From the NCBI GenBank assembly GCA_963738445.1, contig CAVTWS010000004.1:310001-374000 (forward strand): DNA of 64,000 nucleotides, given 5' to 3'. The stretch comes from CAVTWS01 sp963738445. Lineage in GTDB: Bacteria > Actinomycetota > Acidimicrobiia > Acidimicrobiales > SHLQ01. Shown here one piece after another: positions 42,912 through 54,567 of the stretch; within the stretch, counting starts at the first letter, position 1; every line of letters begins with the position of its first letter. The notes beneath the pieces are model-generated. The model searched no databases and had not been told where the DNA came from. It was given only the letters and a program-made list of their open reading frames with translations. The translations under genes and the position numbers were made by a program.

Positions 42912-43785
42912 GGGTCGGCGCGAAGGCATCCGGGAGCTCGTGCCCGAGGCCTTCGATCAGCCGCAGCTCGGCCCCAGGGATGCCGTCGGCCAGCGCGACC
43001 GCATGGTCGACTCCGAAGACCGGATCGGCGGTGCCGTGGACGATCACAGTGGGGGCATCGATCCCCTCCAGCCGATCGAGCCGGCCCGGGCTGGCACCGA
43101 CGGCGACGCCGTGGCCCGTCTCGGGACGCCAACACTCGTCGACCTCGCGGAGAGCCATCGCCCGCTGCACGCGTGACTCGAACGGGAAGCGCGGTCCGGC
43201 GAAATTGCGATAGCCGTCGACGAGCCAGGCCACCCGTTCGGCGCGCCCGGTCGGCGGGCCGTCGAAGAGTCGCCAGGCGATCTTGTCGACCAACTCGTCG
43301 GACGGTCCGGACAGCGAGTCGTCACCCATGGCCGGCGTGGTCCCGACCATGGTCAGAGAGGCGACAAGGTCCGAGTGGTTCAGGGCGAGGAGTTGGCCGA
43401 CCATCCCGCCCATGGACCGCCCGACGATGTGCGCCGGTCGATGTGCGCCGGTGGCCTCCAGAACGGCCGCAGCATCCGCGGCCAGATCGTCGAGGGTGTA
43501 GGGATCGGTATCGGGGACCATGGTGCTGGCACCGACGTCGCGATGGTCGAACCGGATGACGCGAGCGCCCAGCTCGATCAGCCCGCCGACGAACGGAGGG
43601 GTCCAGCGGAAAGCCGGAGCGTCAGCCGGCGACACCAGCAAGACGACGGGCCCATCGTTCGGGCCGTCGACGTACACCGCCAGCTCGATCGAACCCCGAC
43701 GAACCCTGACTGGAGCGCTTTCCACGGGCATGCACGGTATCGGCAAGGATTCGACCCGCTGCGGTGAATCCGCTGAACTGGCGAC

Positions 43786-44937
43786 GTGTCCGACGCCATC
43801 GAGCCCTTCACCGTCCATGTCGCCGACGAAGTCCTGGCCGACCTCCGCGATCGCCTCCGGTCGTCTCGGTTTCCCGACCAGCTCCCGGGCACCACCTGGG
43901 AGCTCGGTACGGATCGGCAGTGGCTCAGGGATGCCGCGCATTACTGGGCCGAGGAGTACGACTGGCGCGCCGCCGAGGACCGCATCAATGCGTTCGACCA
44001 CGTAACCACCACGATCGACGGTCAGCGCATCCACACCATCCACCAACGCTCGCCGCACCCGGATGCCCGGCCGCTGTTACTCGTTCACGGCTGGCCTGGT
44101 TCGGTGATCGAGTTCCTCGACGTGATCGGCCCGCTCACCGATCCGACCGCGCACGGCGGCCAGGCGTCAGATGCCTTTCACGTCGTGGTGCCGTCACTTC
44201 CGGGATACGGATGGTCCGGACCGACCACGGAATCGGGATGGGACGTCAAGCGCACGGCCGACGCCTACCGCCAGCTCATGGCCCGCCTCGGGTACTCGAG
44301 ATACGGCGTGCAGGGCGGTGATTGGGGCTCGATGGTGGTGCGTCATCTCGCGCACCTCGATCCCGACCGCGTCACCGGCGTGCACGTGAACATGTTGATC
44401 TCGTTCCCGCCGGGGAACCCCGACGACATGGACGACCTCACCGAGCGGGAGACGGCCCAGCTCGCCCGCATGCAGGACTACATGACCTCGGGGAGCGGGT
44501 ACACGGCGATCCAGTCGACCAAACCGCAGTCGCTCGCCTATGCGTTCAATGACTCACCCGCGGGCCTGCTGGCGTGGATCGGTGAGAAGTTCCACGCCTG
44601 GACCGACGGCGCAGTTGGGTCCTTCGGTGGGGTGAGCCTGGATCATCTGCTCACCAATGTCACCGTGTACTGGGTGACCGAGACCATCGGATCGTCGATG
44701 CGCATGTACCACGAGTCGATGGGTCGGGGGACCGTGATGGTGGGCGACATCAGCCACCTACCCATCGGCGTGGCCAACTATCCGGGCGAGATCATCTCCG
44801 GACGGCGTCGCTGGGCCGAGGCCTCGAATCGGATCGTGCACTGGAACGACATGCCCCGCGGCGGTCACTTCGCGGCGCTCGAGCAGCCCGACCTGTTCGT
44901 CGACGACGTCCGCACCTTCTTCGCCCAACACACCTGA
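43786..44937 (+). CDS. Microsomal-type epoxide hydrolase
   Basis: 383 aa. The N-terminal EHN domain is recognisable (IEPFTVHVADEVLADLRDRL). The catalytic aspartate is in GVQGGDWGS, HGWPGS is the oxyanion motif, and the histidine is in RGGHFAALEQPD; the tyrosines that bind the epoxide lie in GYTAIQSTKP and the MYHES region. The enzyme would hydrolyse epoxides to diols. The start is GTG. The gene diverges from the alpha/beta-hydrolase with 54 bp between them and precedes the gene-poor gap. Confidence 0.9.
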   Translation: MSDAIEPFTVHVADEVLADLRDRLRSSRFPDQLPGTTWELGTDRQWLRDAAHYWAEEYDWRAAEDRINAFDHVTTTIDGQRIHTIHQRSPHPDARPLLLVHGWPGSVIEFLDVIGPLTDPTAHGGQASDAFHVVVPSLPGYGWSGPTTESGWDVKRTADAYRQLMARLGYSRYGVQGGDWGSMVVRHLAHLDPDRVTGVHVNMLISFPPGNPDDMDDLTERETAQLARMQDYMTSGSGYTAIQSTKPQSLAYAFNDSPAGLLAWIGEKFHAWTDGAVGSFGGVSLDHLLTNVTVYWVTETIGSSMRMYHESMGRGTVMVGDISHLPIGVANYPGEIISGRRRWAEASNRIVHWNDMPRGGHFAALEQPDLFVDDVRTFFAQHT

Positions 44938-44993
44938 GGTGGAGCGATGGGTGGCGGTCGACGAGTTGCGGAAGAGCTCCTACGGATGGGCCG

Positions 44994-45056
44994 ATGGAGC
45001 TGAGCCGAGACTTCAAAGAGTTCTTCTCGTCACTCGTGGACCATGAGGTTCGCTGT
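44994..45056 (+). pseudogene. Remnant of a nucleotidyltransferase-like gene (N-terminus only)
   Basis: The frame starting at 44994 reads MELSRDFKEFFSSLVDHEVR, which resembles the opening of nucleotidyltransferase-fold antitoxin-like proteins that begin MELSxDFKEFLxLLNxHxVRYLVVGG. After about 21 residues the similarity ends and no GGxxD-type active site follows. It is probably a short leftover of a deleted gene. Based on memory of the motif, not on a database search. Confidence 0.35.
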
Positions 45057-45089
45057 TCGGCGTCGGTCCTTTGGGGCCCAGGCGTACCG

Positions 45090-45126
45090 CGAGAGAGGGA
45101 TCCCGCTGGGGGATCCCTCTCTCTCG
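45090..45126. terminator. Strong hairpin
   Basis: GAGAGAGGGATCCC (45091-45104) pairs perfectly with GGGATCCCTCTCTC (45110-45123) around a 5-nt loop. It is downstream of the gene remnant and the epoxide hydrolase and may end transcription. There is no U-run, as is common in GC-rich Actinobacteria. Confidence 0.55.
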
Positions 45127-45507
45127 TTCGGTCGGACGTCAAGTCGTCTCGCTCGGGCATCTCCGGTGGTGTTGGTCAAACCCATCCTTGTGGGTGCCAA
45201 CCCGCGTGGTGCGAGAACGCGAGGGGACCGGCTCGTCGAACGACCGTCGCCGCGAGGCGGCGCTCCGGGCCGTACCCGGGGCCGCCGTTCAAGCGGGCGG
45301 GCTGCGCTCCTGCTGCGACATCACTTCCACTTCGACACCCCCCTTTCGGGTCGAACGAAGGACTGTGATCACACCGTCGTCCCGGGATGTCCGGATGGTC
45401 GTCGGCAACCCAAACTGTGCGCTGACCCCACCCCGATGTCAACCCTTGACTTTTCGGAATCGCCGCACGGCGGACACCAGGCGTCCACCGCAAGTTCACA
45501 GCAGAGT

Positions 45508-45528
45508 GAGCGCCGGCGAAGCCGGCTC
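45508..45528 (-). terminator. Probable sdhCAB terminator hairpin
   Basis: On the minus strand, GAGCCGGC-TTC-GCCGGCGCTC forms an 8-bp stem with one bulged base, about 50 bp after the SdhB stop. Its place at the end of the sdh operon fits a terminator. Confidence 0.5.
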
Positions 45529-45576
45529 CCGAAAACTCGACCGATCGGCGGGAGCGCAGCGACCGAGCGAGGTTGA

Positions 45577-46341
45577 TCAAGCGAGTTTGCGGTTCTTGAC
45601 CTTGGCCTTCATGTAGTCCCGGTTGAGCCAGGCGATGAAGTCGAGGCTGATCTCCTTCGGGCACGCCTCGTAGCACTCGCCGTGGTTCGTGCAGGACCCG
45701 AAGTACTCCTCCATGGTGTCGACCATGTTCTCGATGCGACTCCACCGCTCCGGCTGGCCCTGCGGGAGCAGGTTGAGGTGCATGGCCTTCGCCGAGGTGA
45801 AGAGCTGGGCGGCGCTGTTCGGGCAGGCGGCGACGCACGCTCCGCAGCCGATGCACTGAGCGGCGTCCATCGCTGTGTCGGAGACTTCCTTCGGCACCAG
45901 CGTGAGGTTCGCTTCGGGAGCCGCACCGGTGTTGACGGAGATGTAGCCACCGGCCTCGATGATCCGGTCGAGCGGGCTGCGGTCGACGGCGAGGTCGCGG
46001 ATCACCGGGAACGAGGTCGCGCGCCACGGTTCGATGGTGATGTTGTCGCCGTCGGCGAACTTCCTCATGTGCAACTGGCAGGTGGCGGTGCCCTTCTCGG
46101 GACCGTGCGCCTGGCCGTTGATCATGAGACCGCAGGTGCCGCAGATGCCCTCGCGGCAGTCGCTCTCGAAGGTGATGGGTTCGTCCCCGGCTTCGATCAG
46201 CCGCTCGTTGACGATGTCGAGCATCTCGAGGAACGAGGCGTCCTCGCTGATGCCCGAGGCCTGGTAGGTCTCGAAACGGCCGGCGGCCAAGGGGCCGTCC
46301 TGGCGCCAGACCTTGAGGGTGAGATTCAACGACGTGGTCAT
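45577..46341 (-). CDS. sdhB: Succinate dehydrogenase iron-sulfur subunit (SdhB)
   Basis: 254 aa. The [2Fe-2S] site is CREGICGTCGLMINGQ with a further cysteine in TATCQLHM; the [4Fe-4S] site is CIGCGACVAACP, and the [3Fe-4S] site is CTNHGECYEACP. It passes electrons from the flavoprotein to menaquinone in the membrane domain. It is the last gene of a three-gene operon, 8 bp after SdhA. The layout and cluster spacing fit the type-B enzymes with a single membrane subunit that also occur as fumarate reductases. Confidence 0.95.
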   Translation of the reverse strand: MTTSLNLTLKVWRQDGPLAAGRFETYQASGISEDASFLEMLDIVNERLIEAGDEPITFESDCREGICGTCGLMINGQAHGPEKGTATCQLHMRKFADGDNITIEPWRATSFPVIRDLAVDRSPLDRIIEAGGYISVNTGAAPEANLTLVPKEVSDTAMDAAQCIGCGACVAACPNSAAQLFTSAKAMHLNLLPQGQPERWSRIENMVDTMEEYFGSCTNHGECYEACPKEISLDFIAWLNRDYMKAKVKNRKLA

Positions 46342-46349
46342 GCGGGGCC

Positions 46350-48269
<1,920 letters not shown>

Positions 48270-48315
48270 GATGTCTCCTTCGCCTTCTCGCTCGCTGTCG
48301 CTCGCGGCGTGCGGC

Positions 48316-49119
48316 TCATGGTTGGGCCTCCTCGGCCTCGGACGCCCCCGGTATCGAGGTGCGGTTGTCCTCGTCGATCACACCGGCTTGGGCGAGGATC
48401 GGGAAGCTGAGGTTGCCTACGAGAATCAGGCCTGCGACACCGGCCGCGGCACCCCGGCGCAAGGAGTTCCACCGGGGGTTGTTGAGCCCCAGGCTCTGGA
48501 ACATCGACCACGTGCCGTGGAACAGGTGGACGGCGAGGGCCACGTTGGCGACGACGTAGATGATCGCCACGGGCAGGCTGGCCAGGCTCTCCGAGAGGTT
48601 GTGGTACGGGTCGCCACGGACGAAGTCGTCGCCCAGCCACCAACCCCAGGTCAGATCGGCCAGGTGGTAGAAGAGGTAGAGCAGGATGATCGGGCCGGTC
48701 CACCGCATGGTCCGGGAGGCGTAGTTGGCGGCGATGTAGTCGCGCCCGCCCGGGTAGGCCTTGTTCGCCCTGTTCGACATGGCGCTGAGGGTCACGGCGG
48801 CGTGGATGTGCAGGGCGAACATCACGATGAGCCCGATGCGCAACGCCCAGAGGGCGTAGGTGCGGGGGATGAGGTGCCCGCCGAGATCCCGCAGCGCCTC
48901 GCCGTACTGGTTGATCTCCTCGGGTCCGAGGTACACCTTGAGGTTGCCGACCATGTGGGCGATGACGAACCCGATGAGCCCGAGACCGGTGACGGCCATG
49001 ACCCACTTCTTGCCGACCGCGGTCTGGTACAAGTTGAGCGGGAACGGCAGTTGGCGGGGCCGCTTGCGTAGCGGCGCCACGCGCTGGGTGCCCGACGGTC
49101 TCGACATGGTCTGAGACAT
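48316..49119 (-). CDS. sdhC: Succinate dehydrogenase cytochrome b subunit (SdhC, type B)
   Basis: 267 aa with five hydrophobic segments, for example WVMAVTGLGLIGFVIAHMVG, GLIVMFALHIHAAVTL and IIYVVANVALAVHLFHGTW, that carry the histidines for two hemes (IAHMVGNLK, ALHIHAA, LFYHLAD, VHLFHG). A single large subunit replacing SdhC and SdhD is typical of menaquinone-linked type-B enzymes. It anchors SdhAB on the membrane. First gene of the operon; ATG 49119 used, ATG 49107 is a close alternative. A long-enough upstream gap holds the promoter. Confidence 0.92.
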   Translation of the reverse strand: MSQTMSRPSGTQRVAPLRKRPRQLPFPLNLYQTAVGKKWVMAVTGLGLIGFVIAHMVGNLKVYLGPEEINQYGEALRDLGGHLIPRTYALWALRIGLIVMFALHIHAAVTLSAMSNRANKAYPGGRDYIAANYASRTMRWTGPIILLYLFYHLADLTWGWWLGDDFVRGDPYHNLSESLASLPVAIIYVVANVALAVHLFHGTWSMFQSLGLNNPRWNSLRRGAAAGVAGLILVGNLSFPILAQAGVIDEDNRTSIPGASEAEEAQP

Positions 49120-49253
49120 CGTGTCCTCCGGTAGAACTTGGACGATGCCCGTCGGGGTACGGCGGGTCGACGCCGGGCCACGATACGTGGGCCGTGTTTC
49201 GTGGGCCTAACCGCGCTCGATGGCTCCTGTTGACAGTCTGGCGACCGGCGCGC

Positions 49254-51365
49254 TCACGCGGCGAAGGACGGCAGCTGGGTGGAGGTGCGGTTCGTCACGT
49301 CGAGCCCGGGGCCGGTGAGGTGGAGTTGCAGCGTGACCTCACCCCACGAGACCGGCACCGACCACTCGACAGTGCCCACGCGGATGCACGAATCGGCGGG
49401 AACGTCGCCGCCCCAGCAGAAGAGGTGCCGGCCGGAGGGGTCGGTCAGGGTGGCGTCGAGCTGTACGCCTTCGATCGGTTCCCGGAGATCGGACACCACG
49501 TGGATGTCGAGCTCGATCATGGCGCCGGCGGTCAGATCCGGGGGGAAGGGGTCGGCGACGACGATCACCGGCCGGCAGGCCGCCACCAGGGCGTCATAGG
49601 CCGGTTTGGGGGTGCCGTGGTGATCGATCACCGAGAACCCGATGGCCGGCTGAGCGTCGTTGAAAGCGAACTGCACGAAGCCACCGGTGGGCCGGTATTT
49701 GAGTCGGCGGAGGATCTCTATGGTCGTCTTGACGACGTGAGCCTGGTGCGACTGGGTGGCCCTCCGCCAGGCATCGAAGCTGTCGTACCGGTCCGGCGGG
49801 AACCAGGTCAGGAGCGGGAGCACGTCGAGCGTGTAACGCTCGGCCAACTCGACCCAGTCGAGGCGGGGCCACCGGTCGGGATGGGCGAAGTGGTGATCGT
49901 CGGGAATGGACTGGGCGCCGAACGCCGACACGAAACGGACTTGCCGCGGCAGGCTCGCCGCGTGATCAGCGAGGTCGGCGGCTCGGCCGTCGCGCCACCC
50001 GAACCACAGGTGAGTGTCCGTACCGTCGAGTTGGGGCAGATGGGCAAGGACCCCGGAGTGGGCCACCACCGGACGGGTGCCGTCGCTCTTGGCGAGCTCT
50101 CGTTTGAGCGCCCGGTCGAGGACGCTCCGGTTCCACGACGGCACCTGGTGGGCGATCAGTGTCTCGGCCGCCGGCCGCGGGCGGATGGCATCGGTGCCCT
50201 GGGGTTCGTCGTGCGCGCACCAGATGGCGACGCTCGGATGGTGGCCGAGCAGGTCGACGGCCCAGCGCGCCTGGCCGAGGGCAGCATCTTTGACGGAGCG
50301 CGCGTATCCCTTGTGCAACGGAAGGTCCTGCCAGACCAACATGCCGAGCTCGTCGGCCCGATCGTAGAGCTCGGGTATCGACACGTGGGTGTGCACTCGT
50401 ATCAGGTCCAACCCGGCGGCCCGGACCTGGTCGAGGAGCGCGGCCACCTCGCGGTCGGTGGTGTCCCCGAGCTCCCGTTTGACGGGGGCGAGGGCAGTCC
50501 CCTTCAGGAACATGCGCTCGCCGTTGATCGTGGTGTGCCAGTCGTTCATGGTGATGGTACGGAAACCAGTGCGACAGCGGCGGTGGTCGGTCACCTCGCC
50601 CGATTCGGTGAGGACATCGATGTCGGCGTCGAAGAGGGGCTGCGAGCCGAGGGCGTGCGGCCACCACAACTCGGGGTTGTCGATCTCGACGAACCACTCG
50701 ACGCGGTTCTCGCCCGCGGCGGCCGCCTGGTCATGGAAGTTTTCGACGCCCGCGACTCGGGTGCGGAAACGCAGAAGCTGGGCGGAGGGGGCGTCGATGA
50801 CGAGCCGGACCTTCAACCGTGCTCGCTCGGGAGTGGCGGCGACACAGAGGAGCCGGAAGTGCCGGATGGCGACCGGACCGGTTTCGATCACGTGCGCGGG
50901 GCGCCAGATGCCGCCCGGGTTCCATTGCCGGTCGATGAACGAGCCGTGTGAGAACGCTCCGGTGAGCACTCGCTTGTGATCGCGGTCGGAGGGCACACTC
51001 GAACCGACTTCGATCGCCAGCAGGTGTTCCGAACGGTCGGACACCGTCTCGCTGATCTCGAACCGGTGGGGCTGGAAGTAGCCGTCGGTCACGCCGAGGT
51101 AGGCCCCGTCGAGCCACACGTCACCCTGATTGAAGATGCCGTCGAGAACGAGCCAGGTGCGGCGTTCGGCGCTCTCCGGTCGGGTCGTGATGAACCGGGT
51201 CCGGTAGAGGAGGGGGCCGTCCGACTCCGCGAATGCAGGGTCCGAGCGCCAGTGCCCAGGTACCGAGACGGTGGGCCACGACGAATCGTCGTGCTCTTCG
51301 AGCGCGAACTGGCGGCGCAGCTCGTCATCGGCCTCCGCGGCTCGCCACTCTCCCGTCACGTCCAC
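49254..51365 (-). CDS. Glycoside hydrolase family 2 protein
   Basis: 703 aa. An N-terminal jelly-roll (residues about 1-165; PGHWRSD, GSFIDRQWNPGGIWRP), an immunoglobulin-like domain, then a TIM barrel beginning near MNDWHTTINGERMFLKGTA. The acid/base glutamate lies in HPSVAIWCAHDEP, where the usual Asn-Glu is Asp-Glu. The nucleophile glutamate is not obvious in the C-terminal half. GH2 enzymes act on beta-galactosides, mannosides or glucuronides. No signal peptide is seen, so it is probably cytoplasmic. It lies divergent to the GGDEF-EAL gene across a tandem-repeat array. Confidence 0.82.
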   Translation of the reverse strand: MDVTGEWRAAEADDELRRQFALEEHDDSSWPTVSVPGHWRSDPAFAESDGPLLYRTRFITTRPESAERRTWLVLDGIFNQGDVWLDGAYLGVTDGYFQPHRFEISETVSDRSEHLLAIEVGSSVPSDRDHKRVLTGAFSHGSFIDRQWNPGGIWRPAHVIETGPVAIRHFRLLCVAATPERARLKVRLVIDAPSAQLLRFRTRVAGVENFHDQAAAAGENRVEWFVEIDNPELWWPHALGSQPLFDADIDVLTESGEVTDHRRCRTGFRTITMNDWHTTINGERMFLKGTALAPVKRELGDTTDREVAALLDQVRAAGLDLIRVHTHVSIPELYDRADELGMLVWQDLPLHKGYARSVKDAALGQARWAVDLLGHHPSVAIWCAHDEPQGTDAIRPRPAAETLIAHQVPSWNRSVLDRALKRELAKSDGTRPVVAHSGVLAHLPQLDGTDTHLWFGWRDGRAADLADHAASLPRQVRFVSAFGAQSIPDDHHFAHPDRWPRLDWVELAERYTLDVLPLLTWFPPDRYDSFDAWRRATQSHQAHVVKTTIEILRRLKYRPTGGFVQFAFNDAQPAIGFSVIDHHGTPKPAYDALVAACRPVIVVADPFPPDLTAGAMIELDIHVVSDLREPIEGVQLDATLTDPSGRHLFCWGGDVPADSCIRVGTVEWSVPVSWGEVTLQLHLTGPGLDVTNRTSTQLPSFAA

Positions 51366-51401
51366 GGGTCGACGTTACTGGCCTCGCCCAATGATCCTCC
51401 C

Positions 51402-51532
51402 GTGCTCCTGGGGCCGAGTTTCGGCCGTGCTGCTGGGGCCGAGTTTCGGCCGTGCTGCTGGGGCCGAGTTTCGGCCGTGCTGCTGGGGCCGAGTTTCGGC
51501 CGTGCTGCTGGGGCCGAGTTTCGGCCGTGCTC
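51402..51532 (+). repeat. 25-bp tandem repeat, five copies
   Basis: Five copies (51402-51526) of a 25-bp unit starting GTGCTGCTGGGGCCGAG, plus a six-base remnant. Only the first copy differs, by one base (CTCCTG). Each unit holds the perfect dyad GGCCGA-GTT-TCGGCC. The array fills the gap between the divergent GH2 and GGDEF-EAL genes. It shares GTGYTGCTGGG with the repeats at 23421 and 63086. Confidence 0.93.
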
Positions 51533-51558
51533 AGGTGGTCGACCGATTTGGTCGATGG

Positions 51559-54495
51559 ATGGGGGTGACCCTGGTCGAGCTCCCGCGCCACGACGCGAAT
51601 CAGTACGCGTCGTGGCTCGACAAGGAACGCCTCGATGCCGTCTTGTCGCTCACCTCCGAGTGTTACGCGGTGATCGATGAGCACGGCACCATCCGGTACG
51701 TCAGTCCCGCCGCGGCCCTTCTCCTCCAAGGCTCCGCGGATGTCTTGATCGGGCGTTCGGCGCTCGGCCTGGTGCATCCGGACGACCTCCCCGCCGCCGT
51801 CGACGCCCTGCTCATGCGGTTGGACCGAACGGGGGTGGATCTGCCGCGCGAGTTCCGTCTTCGAACCGATCGTGACGCCTGGGTGACGGTACGGGTCATC
51901 GGGAACCTCCTTCCGGCCGACGGTGAGACGCTCGTCGCCTTGATCATCCATCCTGTCGAGTCGGCGACGATGGAGCTGGCGCTCCGAGACCGCGTGGCGG
52001 CCAGCGACATGGTCGTCAAACAGGCCATCCAGCTCGTGAACGCCTCCCCGGCCACGCTCCCGGATGTCGTGCACGACGTCTTGGTGACGACGGCCGGTTT
52101 CGTGGGGGCCGATGGCACTGCGCTCTACGTCGAGGGGGCGACGGGCCTGGAGCGGTTGGCCGGATTCAAGGTCGGCGAGCATGCAGACGTCGCGGTCAGA
52201 TCCTTGCCGGCAGGCGAGCTCACGGTCATCCGGGCGCAGCTGGAACGCGGCGGCTACGTCGCCCTGGGCGACCTTTCCGCAGTGCCGGAACTGGCGTCGC
52301 TCCACCCCTCAGGCATCGCATCGGTCCTGCTCGTCGGGTTCCCGTATCGCGGCGGGCTCGGCGTCCTCGTGCTGTGGCGGGGCGAGGCCCGCGACTGGAG
52401 TACCGACGGCGTCCACGTCGCCCGGTCGATGACCGACCTGATCGGCAATGCCTTGGCTCGCTGCGATGGCGACGAACGCCTGGGCCTGGCCTTCGACCGC
52501 GGGCCGTTCGGGTTCGCGATGATTGCGTGGAACGGGGAGCTGCTCGACGCCAACGACCAGTTCCGGGACTTCTTCGGGGAGGGTGTCGGCGCCGGTAACG
52601 CGCTGTTGACCCGGATGGAGAGTGCGACCGCCGACGACCTCCGGCAGGCGATGCTGGCCCTCAGGGACGACCCGGACAAGCGGGTGGTGATGGACATCCG
52701 CCTGCGTCGACCCGACGGCGCGTCGTGCGTCGCTCGGATACATGCCAGCGTGGTCGGGGACGACACGGCGCGCTCGTGCATCTTCGCCCTGGTGGAGGAC
52801 ATCACGGAGCTGACGCGGCGGCGGGAGGAGCTGGTCGAGAGCGAGGCCCGAGCTCGGGCGCTGCTGGAGTCGATGCCGGCACTCGTGCTGCGCGTCGGAC
52901 CCGATGGCGTGGTCTTGTACTGCGGCCCCGAGATCCGTCAGCTCGGCGCCGAGCCCGGCGAGGTCATCGGGCACGATCTCGCCGAACTGTTGCCCGACGA
53001 CGCCACCAGGGCCACGTGGGCCCGGGTGATCGAGCGCACGATGCACCAGGGTCGTCGCTCGGAGGAGGAGCTGACCTTTCCGATGCCTCACGGACGCATC
53101 GCCTTGGAGGTCCGGGCGGTCCCGGAGTTCGGACCGGCCGGCGACGTGACCAGCATGCTGATACTGGCCATGGATGTCACCGAGCGTCGGGAGATGGCGG
53201 CCCGCCTCGAGTACGCGGCTGTCCACGACACGCTGACGGGTGCCGTCACCCGCGACGTCTTGCTCGCCGAACTCGATCGCCTGCTCGCCGCGCCCCCGGA
53301 CACCTCGGTGGCCCGGCCGTGTCTGCTGTTCGTCGATCTCGATCGTTTCAAGGTCGTCAACGACTCGCTCGGCCACGCCGCCGGGGACGCGGTGCTCCGG
53401 CTCGTCGTCGATCGACTCCTGTGGTGCCTGCGCCCCGACGACGTGGTCGCCCGGATCGGCGGCGACGAGTTCGCCGTGCTGTTGCGGAGCGTCTTCCCGG
53501 AGGAGGCGATCGCAGTAGCGGACCGGGCGAGGCGAGCCTTGGACTCGCCGTTCCTCGTCAATGGCGTCGAGATCCGCCAGACCGTCAGCATCGGCATGGC
53601 CGCGCCCGGTGACGACGGAACCACGACCGCTGAGGACCTGCTCCGCCGCGCCGATCGGGCAATGTACGAGGCCAAGCAACGGGGGCGGAACCGGTTCGAG
53701 ATCTTCGACGACGAACTGCGGGACGAGGTCGACGCACGCGTCCGGCTCGAGAGGCTCCTGCGGAGCGCGATCGAGCGGCGCGAGTTGCTGGTCCACTTCC
53801 AACCGGAGGTCCACCTGCACACCCGTGAGGTGATCGGGATGGAAGCGTTGGTTCGCTGGCGCCATCCCGAACGCGGCATGTTGCAGGCGGGCGAGTTCAT
53901 CGAGGTCGCCGAGGAGAGCGGCCTGATCCATGAGATCGGTCGGTACGTGCTCGGCCAGGCCTGCCGCGAGTTCGCGCAACTCGACCGGCGCCGGCGGGAG
54001 GGGATCGCGCTGCGGATCAACATCTCGGCTCGCGAGTTCGTCCGCGGCGACCTCGTCGCTCGGGTCGCCGAGGCGTTGCACGAGAGCCAGGTCGAGCCGC
54101 ACGAGCTGTGCCTCGAGGTGACCGAGCACACGATCATGAGCCATCCCGAGCTGGCCGACCGTCAGTTCGAGCTTCTCGAAGCGCTCGGTGTCCGCTTCGC
54201 GATCGACGACTTCGGCATCGGCTATTCGTCCTTCTCGCACATCAAGCGGTTCCCGGTGGCGGTGATCAAGATCGACCGATCCTTCGTGGCCGACCTCCCG
54301 GCCGGCCGGGAGAGTCGGGCCATCGTCACCTCGATCGTCGGCTTGGCCCGCGCGCTCGACCTGACCGTGGTCGCCGAAGGGGTCGAGAACGAGCAGCAGG
54401 CCCAGGCGCTGGCCGAGCTCGGCTGTGACCGGGCGCAGGGCTATCTTTTCGGGCGCGCCATGTCGATCGGTGATCTGAACTTGCTGCTCGGTTGA
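51559..54495 (+). CDS. PAS/GAF-GGDEF-EAL c-di-GMP signalling protein
   Basis: 978 aa from ATG 51559. In order: a PAS domain (about residues 15-130), a GAF-like domain (about 150-300), two PAS-type regions (about 310-435 and 440-560), a GGDEF domain and an EAL domain. The diguanylate cyclase site IGGDEF is at residues 633-638 with the inhibitory RPDD five residues before; the phosphodiesterase motif EALVRW starts at 762, with ISAREF and DDFGIGYSSF further on. Both activities look intact. There is no membrane segment, so sensing is cytosolic. The longer open frame through the repeat array is an artefact of the repeats. Confidence 0.92.
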   Translation: MGVTLVELPRHDANQYASWLDKERLDAVLSLTSECYAVIDEHGTIRYVSPAAALLLQGSADVLIGRSALGLVHPDDLPAAVDALLMRLDRTGVDLPREFRLRTDRDAWVTVRVIGNLLPADGETLVALIIHPVESATMELALRDRVAASDMVVKQAIQLVNASPATLPDVVHDVLVTTAGFVGADGTALYVEGATGLERLAGFKVGEHADVAVRSLPAGELTVIRAQLERGGYVALGDLSAVPELASLHPSGIASVLLVGFPYRGGLGVLVLWRGEARDWSTDGVHVARSMTDLIGNALARCDGDERLGLAFDRGPFGFAMIAWNGELLDANDQFRDFFGEGVGAGNALLTRMESATADDLRQAMLALRDDPDKRVVMDIRLRRPDGASCVARIHASVVGDDTARSCIFALVEDITELTRRREELVESEARARALLESMPALVLRVGPDGVVLYCGPEIRQLGAEPGEVIGHDLAELLPDDATRATWARVIERTMHQGRRSEEELTFPMPHGRIALEVRAVPEFGPAGDVTSMLILAMDVTERREMAARLEYAAVHDTLTGAVTRDVLLAELDRLLAAPPDTSVARPCLLFVDLDRFKVVNDSLGHAAGDAVLRLVVDRLLWCLRPDDVVARIGGDEFAVLLRSVFPEEAIAVADRARRALDSPFLVNGVEIRQTVSIGMAAPGDDGTTTAEDLLRRADRAMYEAKQRGRNRFEIFDDELRDEVDARVRLERLLRSAIERRELLVHFQPEVHLHTREVIGMEALVRWRHPERGMLQAGEFIEVAEESGLIHEIGRYVLGQACREFAQLDRRRREGIALRINISAREFVRGDLVARVAEALHESQVEPHELCLEVTEHTIMSHPELADRQFELLEALGVRFAIDDFGIGYSSFSHIKRFPVAVIKIDRSFVADLPAGRESRAIVTSIVGLARALDLTVVAEGVENEQQAQALAELGCDRAQGYLFGRAMSIGDLNLLLG

Positions 54496-54567
54496 GGTGT
54501 CCAGTGGACGGCTCGGGTCGGCGGACGCGCAGGATCGGCCCTCGCCGGACTGGGGTAGCGTGACGAC

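Larger units (their letters stand above)
44938..45576. other. Gene-poor gap of about 640 bp
   Basis: The stretch between the epoxide hydrolase and SdhB holds no intact gene. It contains a nucleotidyltransferase-like N-terminal remnant (44994), a strong hairpin (45090-45126), a looser stem around 45168-45205, and a probable SdhB terminator (45508-45528). Composition is close to the rest of the window. The open frames that can be drawn here have no family-like features. Confidence 0.6.

Noticed and set aside
45160..45210. Riboswitch-like stem in the gene-poor gap
   Set aside because: Only loose pairing between TTGG/CCCA and TGGG/CCAA; no known riboswitch consensus and no gene downstream on that strand.
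51271..51558. N-terminal extension of the GGDEF-EAL protein
   Set aside because: The extension translates the 25-bp repeats, which are open in several frames; homology starts only after ATG 51559.
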